The notes under the pieces are model-generated. The model was given only the letters and a program-made list of their open reading frames with translations. It made no database searches and was not told the origin of the DNA. Of a DNA stretch of 56,205 nt, positions 24,999 to 35,000 are shown one piece after another; within the stretch, counting starts at the first letter, position 1, and each line of letters opens with the position of its first letter. The DNA is from a bacterium (lineage in GTDB: Bacteria > Zhuqueibacterota > QNDG01 > JAFGCO01). Both the position numbers and the translations under genes were made by a program. Location: NCBI GenBank assembly GCA_016930535.1, contig JAFGGN010000008.1, positions 1 through 56,205 on the forward strand, given 5' to 3'.

Positions 24999-25421
24999 AT
25001 GGAAAAACCGTGCCTGAAAGACAGTAATATCTATCCGGATGACGATGTACTTTCGCAGACGCTTGGAAAAGTCAAACCCGTATGGGATGGTTTTACCGGA
25101 TTTATCCGCGAGGCTCATCCGGCCTATGTGACCGAGTGGCGGTACTATAAGGACGGCTGGAGCTGGCTTTTCAAGGTGACACTGAAAAAGAATACAATCT
25201 GCTGGGTGTCCGTGTTTCCGGGAAAATTCAAAACCACATTCTATTTCGGCGACAAGGCCGAGCCTGTCATTGTCGCGAGTCCGCTCGGTCAGGAATACAA
25301 GGACATGTTTCTGAACGGAAAACGATATGGAAAAATCCGGGCGATTACGGTTGAGATCAGGAAATCCCGCGATCTGGACACCACGAAATTTCTGATGGAT
25401 ATTAAAGAAGGCCTGAAATGA
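24999..25421 (+). CDS. DUF3788-family protein
   Basis: 140 residues resembling DUF3788 (PF12663), small cytoplasmic proteins of unknown function common in Firmicutes and Bacteroidetes. Characteristic features are WRYYKDGWSWLFKVTLKKNTICWVSVFPGKFKTTFYFG-like strands with conserved Trp residues, and a C-terminal IKEGL helix. SD AAGGAG lies upstream of the ATG. The family is sometimes annotated near stress or regulatory genes; nothing here fixes its job. Confidence 0.75.
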   Translation: MEKPCLKDSNIYPDDDVLSQTLGKVKPVWDGFTGFIREAHPAYVTEWRYYKDGWSWLFKVTLKKNTICWVSVFPGKFKTTFYFGDKAEPVIVASPLGQEYKDMFLNGKRYGKIRAITVEIRKSRDLDTTKFLMDIKEGLK

Positions 25422-25990
25422 AACGGCGGCTCATGATTTCTTATTATCCCTGATGTTTCCCCGTATGAAGGGTGTAAAAGTCTTTTAATAACAATGAGAT
25501 ATAAAGAATAAAAAGATCATACACCGTAGTATGCAACGGTGTATGATCTGACAATTTCCCTGCGAGCGTCAAGCAACCGGGAAGCATTAAAAACCTAAAC
25601 CGGATCCCCGCTCGAATCCTCTTCTTCCATTTTATTGGCAGCCCTGTTTACAATCACCTCGGAAGCATGACGCTGGTCGCAGTTCAGCCAGGCGTCGTTT
25701 GCACCGTAAACAATATGGGAAAATGTGCCTTTGCGTATGTTGCTGAACCGGGCTATGAAAAAAAAATCAAAATGGATATAAATAACAGACTTCCGATAAC
25801 GATGATTCCCGGGAGTATTTCAATCAAAGACATTGCAGTTATGATCCTCTGTCATATGGTATATATATATTACGCCAAATCGGGGAGAATGTTCATATTT
25901 GCATAATCAGGTCCGGAGTACGGGCTGCCGGTGCCCGATGATTGAAAAAAATCAAGATTGGTAAACGAATTCCGGATACATAAAAAGATC
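25422..25990 (-). other. Long intergenic region with a decayed minus-strand frame
   Basis: No intact gene is visible. On the minus strand 74 codons are open between a stop at 25820-25822 and TAG at 25595-25597. The last ~45 codons (IARFSNIRKGTFSHI..., AWLNCDQRHASEVIVNR, NKMEEEDSSGDPV) have gene-like codon use, while the part before runs into a poly-T tract. There is no usable start codon. A minus-strand terminator-like hairpin follows at 25514-25549. This looks like the 3' end of a lost gene; family unknown. A short plus-strand frame in the same place seems spurious. Confidence 0.4.
25514..25549 (-). terminator. Perfect hairpin, minus-strand terminator-like
   Basis: Arms AGATCATACACCGT (25514-25527) and ACGGTGTATGATCT (25536-25549), 14 bp perfect with an 8-nt loop. 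On the minus strand it is followed by TTTTATTCTTTAT, so it best fits termination of minus-strand transcription, downstream of the gene remnant at 25595. Confidence 0.6.
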
Positions 25991-26035
25991 TTGACAAAGA
26001 AATGTTTGCATCTTATATTTAAACGAACGTTTGAA
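25991..26035 (+). promoter_or_regulatory. Promoter with TetR-type operator of the first RND operon
   Basis: TTGACA (25991-25996), 17 bp, TATATT (26014-26019). It overlaps the 18-bp near-palindrome TTTAAACGAACGTTTGAA (26018-26035; consensus TTYAAACGWWCGTTTRAA), placed to block initiation. The TetR-family gene at 27371 in the same operon is the likely repressor. Confidence 0.8.
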
Positions 26036-26050
26036 TAATCGGAGGACTTC

Positions 26051-27361
26051 ATGAAACGTCTGATCATGGTTCTGATTCTCATTCCCTTCGTCATCCGGGC
26101 GCAGGGACTGTTCGATTCCGCTGTGGATGCAGTAACGCAGAAGGCCAGCGCCTCTCCGAAATATGAACTGAACGGATTTGTCCGCGGCACGGTTTTCGGC
26201 GGGCTGCAGTCGGATCAGGATACCTATGAAACCAAGGCCGGTTACGGGGAACTGGGGTTGAAATTCCGTGCCCGCAAGGGCGAAAAAGGAAGTGCTTTCG
26301 CGGAAATCCGGCTGCGTCGCGGGCATGAATTCGGACAATCCGTGCAGGATGTCGATGTACGTGAAGCCTATGTCAATCTGTACCTGGGCAACTGGGATAT
26401 CAGGCTGGGTGAGCAGATCGTGGTGTGGGGGAGGGCCGACGGATACAATCCGACCAACAATCTGACTCCGCAGAACATGCTGATCCGGTCCGGTGATGAT
26501 GATGACCGCAGACTGGCCAATTTTCTTGTCCGCGGATTCTATACCCTGAATCCAATCCGGTTTGAATGGATCTGGGTGCCGCGATACGCATCCTCCGTTC
26601 TGCCTGTAGGGCTGTTTCAGCTCCCCGCTTACGTGCAGCTGGCGGAAATCGCGCCCGTTGAGGCCACATTGAACAACAGCACCCTGGCCATGAAGCTGCA
26701 CGGCGAATTCTCCAGGCTGGACGGCTCCGTGTCCTTTGTTCGCGGATTCATGCCCCTGCCGGGCATCGATGCCTCTGCGACGGTTCACGGGGACGGTTCG
26801 CTCTCTGTGTCGGTGACGCCGAAACCCTATCAGATGCGCGTATTCGGCGCCGATTTCTCGACCACGCTCGGATCTTTCGGTATACGGGGCGAGATCGCAT
26901 ACCGCGATCCGGCCGGGGAAAGCCCGGCTTTGCATGTACCGAACCCGGATATACAATGGATTTTCGGCGGAGACAGGACCTGGGGCGATTTCAATCTGAT
27001 CCTGCAGTACATCGGAAAGAAAGTTCAGGATTTCGAGGAATTTCACCCATCCGGCTCACCCACGGACGATATATGGCTGAAGAACCGGATGATTGCCATG
27101 CAGCAGCATGAAATGTCGCACGGGCTGACATGCAGACCCGCCCTGGGACTCATGCATGAAACACTGACGCTTGAAACACTGATTTTCGCCACATTCACCA
27201 CGGAAGAAATCTATATACGTCCGAAAATGACCTATCAGATTGCGGATGAACTCACGGGCATTCTCGGAGCCGATATATACACAGGACCGGATGATACGCT
27301 GTTCGGATCCATCGACCGTGCACTGAACTCCATCTTCGTGGAACTCAGGGCCTCTTTTTAG
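26051..27361 (+). CDS. DUF1302-like outer-membrane porin
   Basis: 436 residues with a signal peptide (MKRLIMVLILIPFVIRAQG, cleavage near 18). The mature protein is a series of amphipathic beta strands ending in FVELRASF with a terminal Phe, as expected for a barrel inserted by BamA. The block NWDIRLGEQIVVWGRADGYNPTNNLTPQNM resembles DUF1302 proteins, which accompany RND exporters in many Gram-negatives. First gene of a TetR-controlled operon: porin, TetR, RND, LolA-like. It is probably the outer-membrane exit or receptor for the substrate moved by the RND protein; inferred from context. GGAGG lies 6 nt upstream of the ATG. Confidence 0.78.
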   Translation: MKRLIMVLILIPFVIRAQGLFDSAVDAVTQKASASPKYELNGFVRGTVFGGLQSDQDTYETKAGYGELGLKFRARKGEKGSAFAEIRLRRGHEFGQSVQDVDVREAYVNLYLGNWDIRLGEQIVVWGRADGYNPTNNLTPQNMLIRSGDDDDRRLANFLVRGFYTLNPIRFEWIWVPRYASSVLPVGLFQLPAYVQLAEIAPVEATLNNSTLAMKLHGEFSRLDGSVSFVRGFMPLPGIDASATVHGDGSLSVSVTPKPYQMRVFGADFSTTLGSFGIRGEIAYRDPAGESPALHVPNPDIQWIFGGDRTWGDFNLILQYIGKKVQDFEEFHPSGSPTDDIWLKNRMIAMQQHEMSHGLTCRPALGLMHETLTLETLIFATFTTEEIYIRPKMTYQIADELTGILGADIYTGPDDTLFGSIDRALNSIFVELRASF

Positions 27362-27370
27362 GAGTCACCG

Positions 27371-27982
27371 ATGGCTGAAAAAGACAGGAAAGATGCCCGT
27401 CAGCGCATTCTCGACGCGTCTGTTTCTCTTTTTTCAAGAAAGGGCTTTGCGGGCGTGGGCGTTCGCGAGATCGCGAATGAAGCAGGCGTCAATCTGGCCA
27501 TGATTTCCTATTATTTCAATGGAAAGACAGGTATTCTGAAGGAAATCATCGAACAGTTTTTTAATCTTTATCTGCCCATTTTTATCGATGCGGATGATCC
27601 CGGCAAAACTCCTGAAGCCTGTTTCAGACACCTGATACGCAAAATCGTCCATTTCATCCGTGAAAACACGGATCTTTTCCTGCTGGTCTACAACGAGATT
27701 CCACTGGATGTGCCGGAAGTCGCGGAAATCAAATCGCGCCGTATCGGTGAACTCCTGGAACGTATCGGCAGTCTGATGATGCGTTTCGGCCTCGATCCCG
27801 CAGACAGGGCCATTATGGCCGTAATCGGACCGACCCTGATCAGTGCCACGCTGGCTCAGTTCAGACTGAGACCTGTCATGCATAAAATATTTCAGGTCAA
27901 ACCCGATGAAAAGTACTATGAACATTACGTCGACACCATTTGCACACTTTTTTTAAGCGGTGTGGCCGGTTTACGAAAGTAA
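27371..27982 (+). CDS. TetR/AcrR-family repressor 1
   Basis: 203 residues. Residues about 10-57 form the TetR HTH (ARQRILDASVSLFSRKGFAGVGVREIANEAGVNLAMISYYFNGK); the C-terminal two thirds are the helical ligand and dimer domain, including LISATLAQFRL. It is encoded inside the operon it probably represses, through the palindrome at 26018-26035. It starts 10 bp after the porin stop with GGAG upstream. The ligand is unknown, perhaps the lipid-like export substrate. Confidence 0.9.
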   Translation: MAEKDRKDARQRILDASVSLFSRKGFAGVGVREIANEAGVNLAMISYYFNGKTGILKEIIEQFFNLYLPIFIDADDPGKTPEACFRHLIRKIVHFIRENTDLFLLVYNEIPLDVPEVAEIKSRRIGELLERIGSLMMRFGLDPADRAIMAVIGPTLISATLAQFRLRPVMHKIFQVKPDEKYYEHYVDTICTLFLSGVAGLRK

Positions 27983-28005
27983 TCATTGAGTCAAAGGAGC
28001 ACGAA

Positions 28006-30279
28006 GTGAAATCACTCTCTGAATGGATCATCAGATACCGCTGGGCTGTCATTGCAGGATTTTTACTAGTAACCGTCGTACTGGGAATTCAGATCCGGAA
28101 TGCTGAAATCGATACGGATATGAAGGATCAACTGCCCAAAAACATGCAGTCCAGACTCGATACGGATAAAATCGACGAACTTTTCGGCGGCACCGAAATG
28201 CTGATGGTGCTGATCAGGACCGAAGACGTACTGGATCCGGCGACCCTGAAGCGTGTACGGAACATCGCCAGGCAGGTCAACCGGATCAAGGGGGTGGACA
28301 AGGTCATGTCGCTTTTCGATTTAAAGTCCATCAAGGGAGAAGAAGGCGCCATGATCGTGGATCCGGCGGTCAGGCGCATCCCGAAAACCGATGAAGAACG
28401 GGAAAGCCTGAGGCAGGAATTGCGCGACAATGATATCGTTTACGGGGTGGTGGTGTCGAAAGATTTTACACTCACTGCCGTCATCGGCATGCTCAGGGAT
28501 AATGTACCGGACGAAGAAATTGTGGCCGAATTCGAGGCCTTGATCGCGGAACAGGACGGTCCCGAGGAGATTATCATCGGCGGCCTGCCGTTCATCCGCT
28601 CACAGATGGGATACAACATCAAGCGCGACATGCGGCGGCTTATGCCCGTGGCCATCCTGATCATGCTGGTGTTCCTCTATGCCTGTTTCCGCCGTATACG
28701 CGGTGTGATTCTGCCGTTTCTGATCGTGATCATGTCCATTCTGGTGGCCATGGGCCTCATTCCCCTGCTGGGCTGGAAAATTCACATCATCACCGTGATT
28801 TTGCCCGTGTTCCTGATCGCAGTGGCCAACGATTACGGCATCCATCTGATCGCCAGATATCAGGAACTGAACATCCCTGAAAATCCCGCGTTGAGAAAGG
28901 AAATCGCCCGGCTGATGTTTGAAAGCCTGAACCGGCCCGTACTGCTTACCGGGCTGACCACGATTGCAGGCATGCTCTGTCTGACAGGACACATCCTGGT
29001 TCCGGCCAAGCAGCTCGGCGTATTGGCCGCAATCGGTATTGTATTTGCCCTGAGTGCCAGTCTGTTTTTTATTCCGGCCGTGATATCCCTGCTGCCGAGA
29101 TCCCGGCCCGTGCTCATCACCCAGGCGGACAGCAAAGCCCGAAAACCCATGCTCGAGAGGCTGCTTGCTCTTTTCGGAGAAGTCGTGGTCGGCAGGCCCA
29201 GACAGGTATTGACCGCATTTATTATTTTCGCGATGATTTCGGCCGTCGGCGCCTTCTTTATCGTGGTGGACACCAATCCTGCGAATTATTATGATGAGAA
29301 CCACCCCGTGGTCCATGCATCCGAACTGATCGATACATATCTCGGCGGATCACAGAATATTTCCGTGGTGTATCAGGGTGACATCAGGGATCCGAAACTT
29401 CTGCATAAAATCGACGATATGGAACATGACCTGGAAAAAATGGATGAAGTCGGCAACACGCTGTCCGTGGCCCGTGTGGTTCGTCAGATGAGCCGTGCGC
29501 TGAACGATTCGGGGGATGTATTTTACGATAAGATTCCGGATAACCGGAACGCGGTAGCACAGTACTTCGAGCTTTATTCCATGAGCGGTGATCCCGAGGA
29601 TTTTGAAAAAATGGTGGATTTCCCCTATGAGCATGCACTGGTGACCGCACGTATCAACAAGACCAGCACGATTCTGCTCGAACGCGTGGTCGAAAGAATA
29701 CAGAACATGGTCGAAGGTGATCCGGATGTGCTGCTTGTGGGAGGATTCGGCGTGGTGCTTTCCGATCTGGCCCATGCGGTGGTCAACGGACAGATTCTGT
29801 CCCTGTTCATGGCTACGGGCATTGTCGCCATTCTGCTGATGATACTTTTCAGATCGGTCATGGCCGGATTGATATCGGCCATTCCGCTCGGCATTTCCAT
29901 GCTGCTTCTTTTCGGGCTGATGGGTATGTTCGGTATAGAGCTGAATATTGCCACAGCCATGCTCAGTTCCATCATGATCGGTGTGGGCGTGGATTATACG
30001 ATTCATTTTCTGTGGCGCTACCGGGAGGAACGCCGGCAGGGACTGGATTATTCGGATGCTGTGCGCAAGACACTGCTCACCACGGGCCGCGGCATCATTT
30101 TCAATGCATTTTCCGTGATCGTGGGTTTTACGGCCCTGCTTGTATCCACTTTTCTTCCGGTCCGGTTTTTTGGTTTTCTTGTGGTGGTGTCCATATTTAC
30201 CTGCCTCATCGGCGCCCTGGTGCTGATTCCGGCCCTGTGTCTGGTGATCAAACCGAAATTTCTCGAGCCTCAGAGATGA
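28006..30279 (+). CDS. RND/MMPL-family exporter 1
   Basis: 757 residues with 12 predicted membrane helices and two large periplasmic loops. It has an N-terminal helix (about 10-28), a cluster at about 205-370 containing VANDYGIHLIARY, and a second cluster at about 600-750 containing GVGVDYTIHFLWRY. The membrane Asp in each half fits proton coupling. This size and layout match MMPL/HpnN-like lipid exporters rather than drug-efflux RNDs with adaptors. The start is GTG at 28006, 6 nt after AAAGGAG. The LolA-like protein downstream could carry its substrate across the periplasm to the DUF1302-like porin. Confidence 0.9.
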   Translation: MKSLSEWIIRYRWAVIAGFLLVTVVLGIQIRNAEIDTDMKDQLPKNMQSRLDTDKIDELFGGTEMLMVLIRTEDVLDPATLKRVRNIARQVNRIKGVDKVMSLFDLKSIKGEEGAMIVDPAVRRIPKTDEERESLRQELRDNDIVYGVVVSKDFTLTAVIGMLRDNVPDEEIVAEFEALIAEQDGPEEIIIGGLPFIRSQMGYNIKRDMRRLMPVAILIMLVFLYACFRRIRGVILPFLIVIMSILVAMGLIPLLGWKIHIITVILPVFLIAVANDYGIHLIARYQELNIPENPALRKEIARLMFESLNRPVLLTGLTTIAGMLCLTGHILVPAKQLGVLAAIGIVFALSASLFFIPAVISLLPRSRPVLITQADSKARKPMLERLLALFGEVVVGRPRQVLTAFIIFAMISAVGAFFIVVDTNPANYYDENHPVVHASELIDTYLGGSQNISVVYQGDIRDPKLLHKIDDMEHDLEKMDEVGNTLSVARVVRQMSRALNDSGDVFYDKIPDNRNAVAQYFELYSMSGDPEDFEKMVDFPYEHALVTARINKTSTILLERVVERIQNMVEGDPDVLLVGGFGVVLSDLAHAVVNGQILSLFMATGIVAILLMILFRSVMAGLISAIPLGISMLLLFGLMGMFGIELNIATAMLSSIMIGVGVDYTIHFLWRYREERRQGLDYSDAVRKTLLTTGRGIIFNAFSVIVGFTALLVSTFLPVRFFGFLVVVSIFTCLIGALVLIPALCLVIKPKFLEPQR

Positions 30280-30308
30280 AATTAAAAATTATACGAAAGG
30301 AGTTCACG

Positions 30309-31094
30309 ATGAAATATACGATCACTTTAATCATGTTTGTTCTTGCGGCGAGGCTCATGCCGCAGTCCCTGACAGCCCTGCAGATCGCGGACAAGGCGCA
30401 GGATGCCGTGCGTGTCAAAGGTCTGGAAGCCGTGGCCACTATGCAGATTTTTGATGACAAGGGCAATGTGCGCATCCGGAAGATCGCTCAGATTTCCAAA
30501 CTGACGGATGGCGGCGATACGGAAAAAAGACTGATCCGTTTTCTCGAGCCTTCGGATGTCAAGGGTACCGGTCTCATGACGTTCGATTACAAGACAGGTG
30601 ATGACGATATATGGCTGTACATGCCCGCGCTGAGGAAAACGCGCCGTATTGTCAGCAGTGACAAGGCCAAAAATTTCATGGGATCCGAGTTTTCCTATGC
30701 GGATATGACCCCGCCATCCCTGGATGATTTCAATTTCAAACTGCTGGGTGAAGAAACAGTCGAAGGCACCCTGTGCTACAAGCTGGAATGGATACCGAAA
30801 GATGACGATATTGCGGAGGAGAACGGTTTTTCAAGACGCATTACCTATTTCGGCAAATCGGATTTTGTCATCCGCAAATCCATTTACTATGATCTCGATG
30901 AGGAGCTTCAGAAGGAACTCATTATCCATGAAGTCAGGGAACTGGATACGGTTCTTCACCGGTACCGTGCGGTCCAGCTCGAAATGATCAATAAACAGAA
31001 CGGGCGAAGATCCGTGTTGAAAAATGAACAGATGGTATTCAATCCGGATGTGGATGAATCCAAGTTTACGACAAGATACCTGGAAAGAGAATAA
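30309..31094 (+). CDS. LolA-like outer-membrane lipoprotein-sorting protein 1
   Basis: 261 residues with a signal peptide (MKYTITLIMFVLAARLMPQSLTA). The mature part is a LolA-like half-barrel (PF17131 type): RFLEPSDVKGTGLMTFDY, DDIWLYMPALRKTRRIV, FMGSEFSYADM, and a C-terminal Y-strand. Such proteins bind lipids and are encoded beside RND exporters. It starts 30 bp after the RND gene with GAAAGGAG upstream; last gene of the operon. Its paralogue at 48318 shares the W(L/M)Y-P-R-R and M-GS(E/D)FSYEDM-like blocks. Confidence 0.85.
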   Translation: MKYTITLIMFVLAARLMPQSLTALQIADKAQDAVRVKGLEAVATMQIFDDKGNVRIRKIAQISKLTDGGDTEKRLIRFLEPSDVKGTGLMTFDYKTGDDDIWLYMPALRKTRRIVSSDKAKNFMGSEFSYADMTPPSLDDFNFKLLGEETVEGTLCYKLEWIPKDDDIAEENGFSRRITYFGKSDFVIRKSIYYDLDEELQKELIIHEVRELDTVLHRYRAVQLEMINKQNGRRSVLKNEQMVFNPDVDESKFTTRYLERE

Positions 31095-31142
31095 CCGGCG
31101 CAACTGTCCGCCGTGCAATATACGCACGGTCCTGGAAATCCG

Positions 31143-31171
31143 TTGCTTTTACCGGGCCGTTTGATTATATT
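31143..31171 (+). promoter_or_regulatory. Promoter of secreted GyrI-like gene
   Basis: TTGCTT (31143-31148), 17 bp, TATATT (31166-31171), about 40 bp before the start codon. It indicates the gene is transcribed separately from the RND operon. Confidence 0.65.
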
Positions 31172-31210
31172 GAATCTCCATATTTTTCAATACGATAATA
31201 AGGAGGGAAA

Positions 31211-31780
31211 ATGAACGGACGATTTCTGATGACGCTTTTATTGGTTTTTATGGCCGCCGGTTTGTTTGCACAGGAAGCTGAAAATACGGAACCGGTTGTC
31301 AAAGCGGCTGAAGTGGTTGTTAAAACGATTGAACCGTATGCGTATGTGGCCGTTGAAATGAAAGGCAGTTATGAACAACATGCACAGGCATTCGGCACTT
31401 TGTACGAGCAATCCGCATACCAGGGGCTGGCTCTGAACGATATTCCTTTCGGTATATACTGGAACGATCCGAACAATACGCCTGAGGATTCACTCCGGTG
31501 GGAAATCGGAGTGGCTGCGCCGGATGCGGACAGTGTTGCGGCCCCGCTTTCCATAAAAAAATGGCCGCATGCCATGATTGCTGTCCGGTCGTATGAGGGA
31601 CCGATGGAGGGTGAGGCGTTTTCAGCGACCATCGGCGGTCTTTACGGCTGGATCATGCAGAATGGGTATCAGATTTCAGGCCCGATCATGGAACGGTATA
31701 TGAATATGCCTTATCAGGATGAAAATGATGTGTGGATCGGACAATTGGAAATCGTCCTTCCCGTGACGAAGAACGATTAA
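31211..31780 (+). CDS. Secreted single-domain GyrI-like protein
   Basis: 189 residues: signal peptide (MNGRFLMTLLLVFMAAGLFA, cleavage near 20), a short linker, then one GyrI-like/AraC effector-binding domain (about 48-187). Shared signatures with the five domains of the M56 protein at 4632 are EMKGSYEQH (versus PVQGSYYQH and PMKGSYDQH), LRWEIGVAAP (versus YWEVGVPV), RSYEGPMEG (versus IYEGPCSME), and the NGYQISGPIMERYM end (versus NGWFPANPGVEIW). A periplasmic location fits the outward-facing array. It could capture, hydrolyse or present the ligand sensed by that array; this is inference. AAGGAGG lies upstream. It has its own promoter and terminator. Confidence 0.8.
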   Translation: MNGRFLMTLLLVFMAAGLFAQEAENTEPVVKAAEVVVKTIEPYAYVAVEMKGSYEQHAQAFGTLYEQSAYQGLALNDIPFGIYWNDPNNTPEDSLRWEIGVAAPDADSVAAPLSIKKWPHAMIAVRSYEGPMEGEAFSATIGGLYGWIMQNGYQISGPIMERYMNMPYQDENDVWIGQLEIVLPVTKND

Positions 31781-31800
31781 TCCATCATAAAATTCTCTTG

Positions 31801-31847
31801 AACACCGTAATGAATGCGTGAACACGCTCTTTACGGTGTTTTTTTTT
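31801..31847 (+). terminator. Rho-independent terminator
   Basis: AACACCGTAA (31801-31810) pairs with TTACGGTGTT (31831-31840), followed by seven T. The loop contains a smaller GCGTG/CACGC hairpin. Confidence 0.93.
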
Positions 31848-31889
31848 GATGATACACGGTCAGTACCAATCAAAATAAATAAACTCTGT

Positions 31890-31918
31890 TTGCGATCCTG
31901 AAATAAATTATCTATAAT
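31890..31918 (+). promoter_or_regulatory. Promoter of the sensor kinase
   Basis: TTGCGA (31890-31895), 17 bp, TATAAT (31913-31918). It gives a roughly 140-nt leader. Confidence 0.6.
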
Positions 31919-32068
31919 TGTAATACAGCGCAAACAGGTGAAAAGCCGGGCAGATTGCTCCTGATCTCGTTTTTCAGCAATCCGGTATTGCCTGTTGACA
32001 ATACAACGCGTCATCCGGATCCGCAGGCTCATTCGGTCCGCAAGGGCCGTTCATTGACAGGTGAAAAG

Positions 32069-35000
32069 ATGACCCCTGGCCGACGCATCTTCATCATTGT
32101 ATTACTGGCATGCACTGTCTGCCATGCCGCCCGGAACATCCGGATGTCATTCGAAAGCCTGTCCATCGAAGACGGACTGTCCCAGAGCACCATCACCAGT
32201 ATATGTCAGGATTCACGCGGTTTCATGTGGTTCGGAACGTATGACGGTCTGAACCGGTATGACGGGATTCACTTCAAGGTCTACAAGCACGATCCCTCCG
32301 ATCCCCGTTCGATCAGCCTGAACAGCATCTATACGCTTTATGAGGACCGGGAAGGCAATCTTTGGATCGGTACTTTCGGCGGCGGATTGAATTGTTATGA
32401 CAGAAAGACCGATTCATTTACGCGGTTCCGGTCGGATCCATCCGATCCTGAAAGTCTGAGCAACGATGTGGTCAGGGCCATTCTGGAAGACCGTTCCGGC
32501 CGTCTCTGGATCGCATCGTGGGAGGGCGGGCTGGATCTGTTTGACAGAAAATCCCGCAGCTTTATTCACCACCATCATATTCCCAATGAGGTGAATTCCC
32601 TGATCGACAACCGGATTTCCTCTATTTGCGAGGACCAGGACGGTATGCTCTGGGTCGCCACAATCGCGGGCATCTGCCGGTTCGATCCGGAGAAAAATTT
32701 GTACACGCATTACAGGCATATTCCCGGCAGCAGGAAAAGTCTGAGCCACAACGATGTATCCATCATTTATGCGGATCCCATGAACAATGTCTGGGCGGGC
32801 ACCTGGGGCGGAGGACTGAATCTTTTCAACAGAAACGACGACTCATTTATCCGGTTTGAGCATCATTCGTCCGATCCGGGGGGCATCGGTCATCAGATTG
32901 TACGGGCCCTTTATGCGGACCGGTCCGGAAATCTCCTGGTCGGCACCTGGGGAGGCGGCCTCGACGTGCTGGATATTCACAGCAGGAAATTCCGGCATTT
33001 TAAAAACAATCCCACCAATCCGGCCAGCCTGAGCGGGGATTTTATCTATTCCATTTTCAGGGACAGAACAGATATACTCTGGATCGGTACGGATTTCAAG
33101 GGTGTCAGCAAATTCGATCCGCAAAAGCAGAAATTCCTGCATTACAAGAACGAACCGCAAAATGCGGAAAGCCTCAACAACAACATGATTCTGAATGTCG
33201 TTCAGGACAGGAACGGATCGCTCTGGATGGGAACCGGCGGCGGAGGCCTGAACCGGTTCAACGAGAAGTCGGAAACATTCACACATTTTATGCATCAGCC
33301 CGGACGGCCCGGTTCCCTGAGCAACGATGTGATCAAATCCGTCTGTGAAGATCCGGACGGCACGCTCTGGATAGGTACAGAGATCGGCCTGAACCGCTTT
33401 AATCCCAGTACCGGCCGTTTTCTGCAGTTTTTGCCCGATCCGGACGATGAACGGTCCCTGAGTTTTCATAATGTATGGCACGTCTACGTCGACAGAAAGG
33501 GGGAATTATGGGTCGGTACGTTTTCCGGCGGACTGGACCGATTTGACAGAAAAACAGGGACATTTTTTCATTACCGTCACGATCCCAAAAACCCGGACAG
33601 CATGAGCAATGATTATATCTGGGCCATATATGAGGACCGGAATGGATATTTATGGGTGGGTACGGATAACGGCCTGAACCGTTTTGACCGCGAAAAACGG
33701 CATATCAGGCGATTCTGGCATGACCGGAACGATTCAACCAGCCTGAGCGACAATCGCGTGCTGACTATTCTCGAGGACGGAAACGGTGTGCTCTGGTTCG
33801 GTACGACCTCGGGACTGAACCGTTACGATCCTGAAAACGAATCGTTCAGGCGTTTTCATGAGAAGGATGGCATGCCCAGCAATACCGTGCAGAGCATGCT
33901 CGATGACGCCAGGGGATTTTTGTGGATAGCCACGAATAACGGTATTTCGAAGTTCGATCCGGGGACATGCAGTTTTCAGAATTTCAATGAGAGTCATGGT
34001 GTGCAGAGCGGCGAGTTTTGTGTTAATTCGCGATGCAAAACGCTGGACGGGCGGATCGTTTTCGGCGGTGTCAATGGCTTCAATATATTTCATCCGGACA
34101 GCATACAAAAGAACATGTTCATCCCGCCCGTGGTCATCACGGAGTTCAGGATATTCAACCGGACCATTCGTGTTGGTGAAAAAAACGATTCGGGATTTGT
34201 ACTGAAAAAATCGATCACGGAGCTGGATACGCTGATATTGTCGCATAGGGAAGACGTCATTTCATTTGAATTCGCCGCATTGAACTATAGTTTTCCGGAA
34301 AATAACCGCTATGCATATATGATGGAAGGATTCGAAAAGGACTGGAATTATGCGGGCAACCGGAATTTCGTGACCTATACGAATCTGCCGTCCGGGACGT
34401 ACAGGCTGCTGATCAGGGCCTCGAACAACGATGATGTATGGAACGAACAGGGCACGGTTCTGACGATTCAGATCGTTCCGCCGTTCTGGGAAAGGATCTG
34501 GTTCCGCCTTTTTACTCTCATGGCTGCGGTGACGCTGCTGATGCTGTTTTTCAAATCCAGGATGGACCGCATCCAGCAGGCAAACCGGAGGCTGGAAAAA
34601 CGAGTGAAGGAACGGACTATCGAGCTGGAACATTCCAACCGTGAACTCGAGGCTTTTGCCTATACGGTCTCCCACGATTTACGGGCGCCGCTCAGGGCCA
34701 TGCAGGGATTCAGCAGTCTCGTTTTAGAGGAACACCGGGAAAAACTCGACGATCAGGCGGTGAATTACCTGGACCGGATCACTTACGCATCGAATCATAT
34801 GGATCAGCTGATCAACGATCTGCTGAAATTATCCAGGGTCACTCTGGTCAATTTGAAAAAGGAAACCATCGATCTGAGCATCCTTGCAGAGGAAATTGTT
34901 CAGAATCTGCGAATCAAAGAACCGGGCCGGTCCGTCGAAATCCATATTGAAAAAAATATACCGGCTTTTGCCGACTGCAATCTGATCCGGCTGGCACTGG

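Noticed and set aside
25667..25906. Short plus-strand open frame (79 codons)
   Set aside because: No ribosome-binding site, low-complexity Lys run, no family features; it lies antisense to a more gene-like minus-strand frame.
31912..31923. CTATAATTGTAA resembling the module-1 BlaI dyad (10 of 12) at the sensor-kinase promoter
   Set aside because: It coincides with the TATAAT -10 box, so the similarity is likely a by-product of promoter sequence; only one copy.
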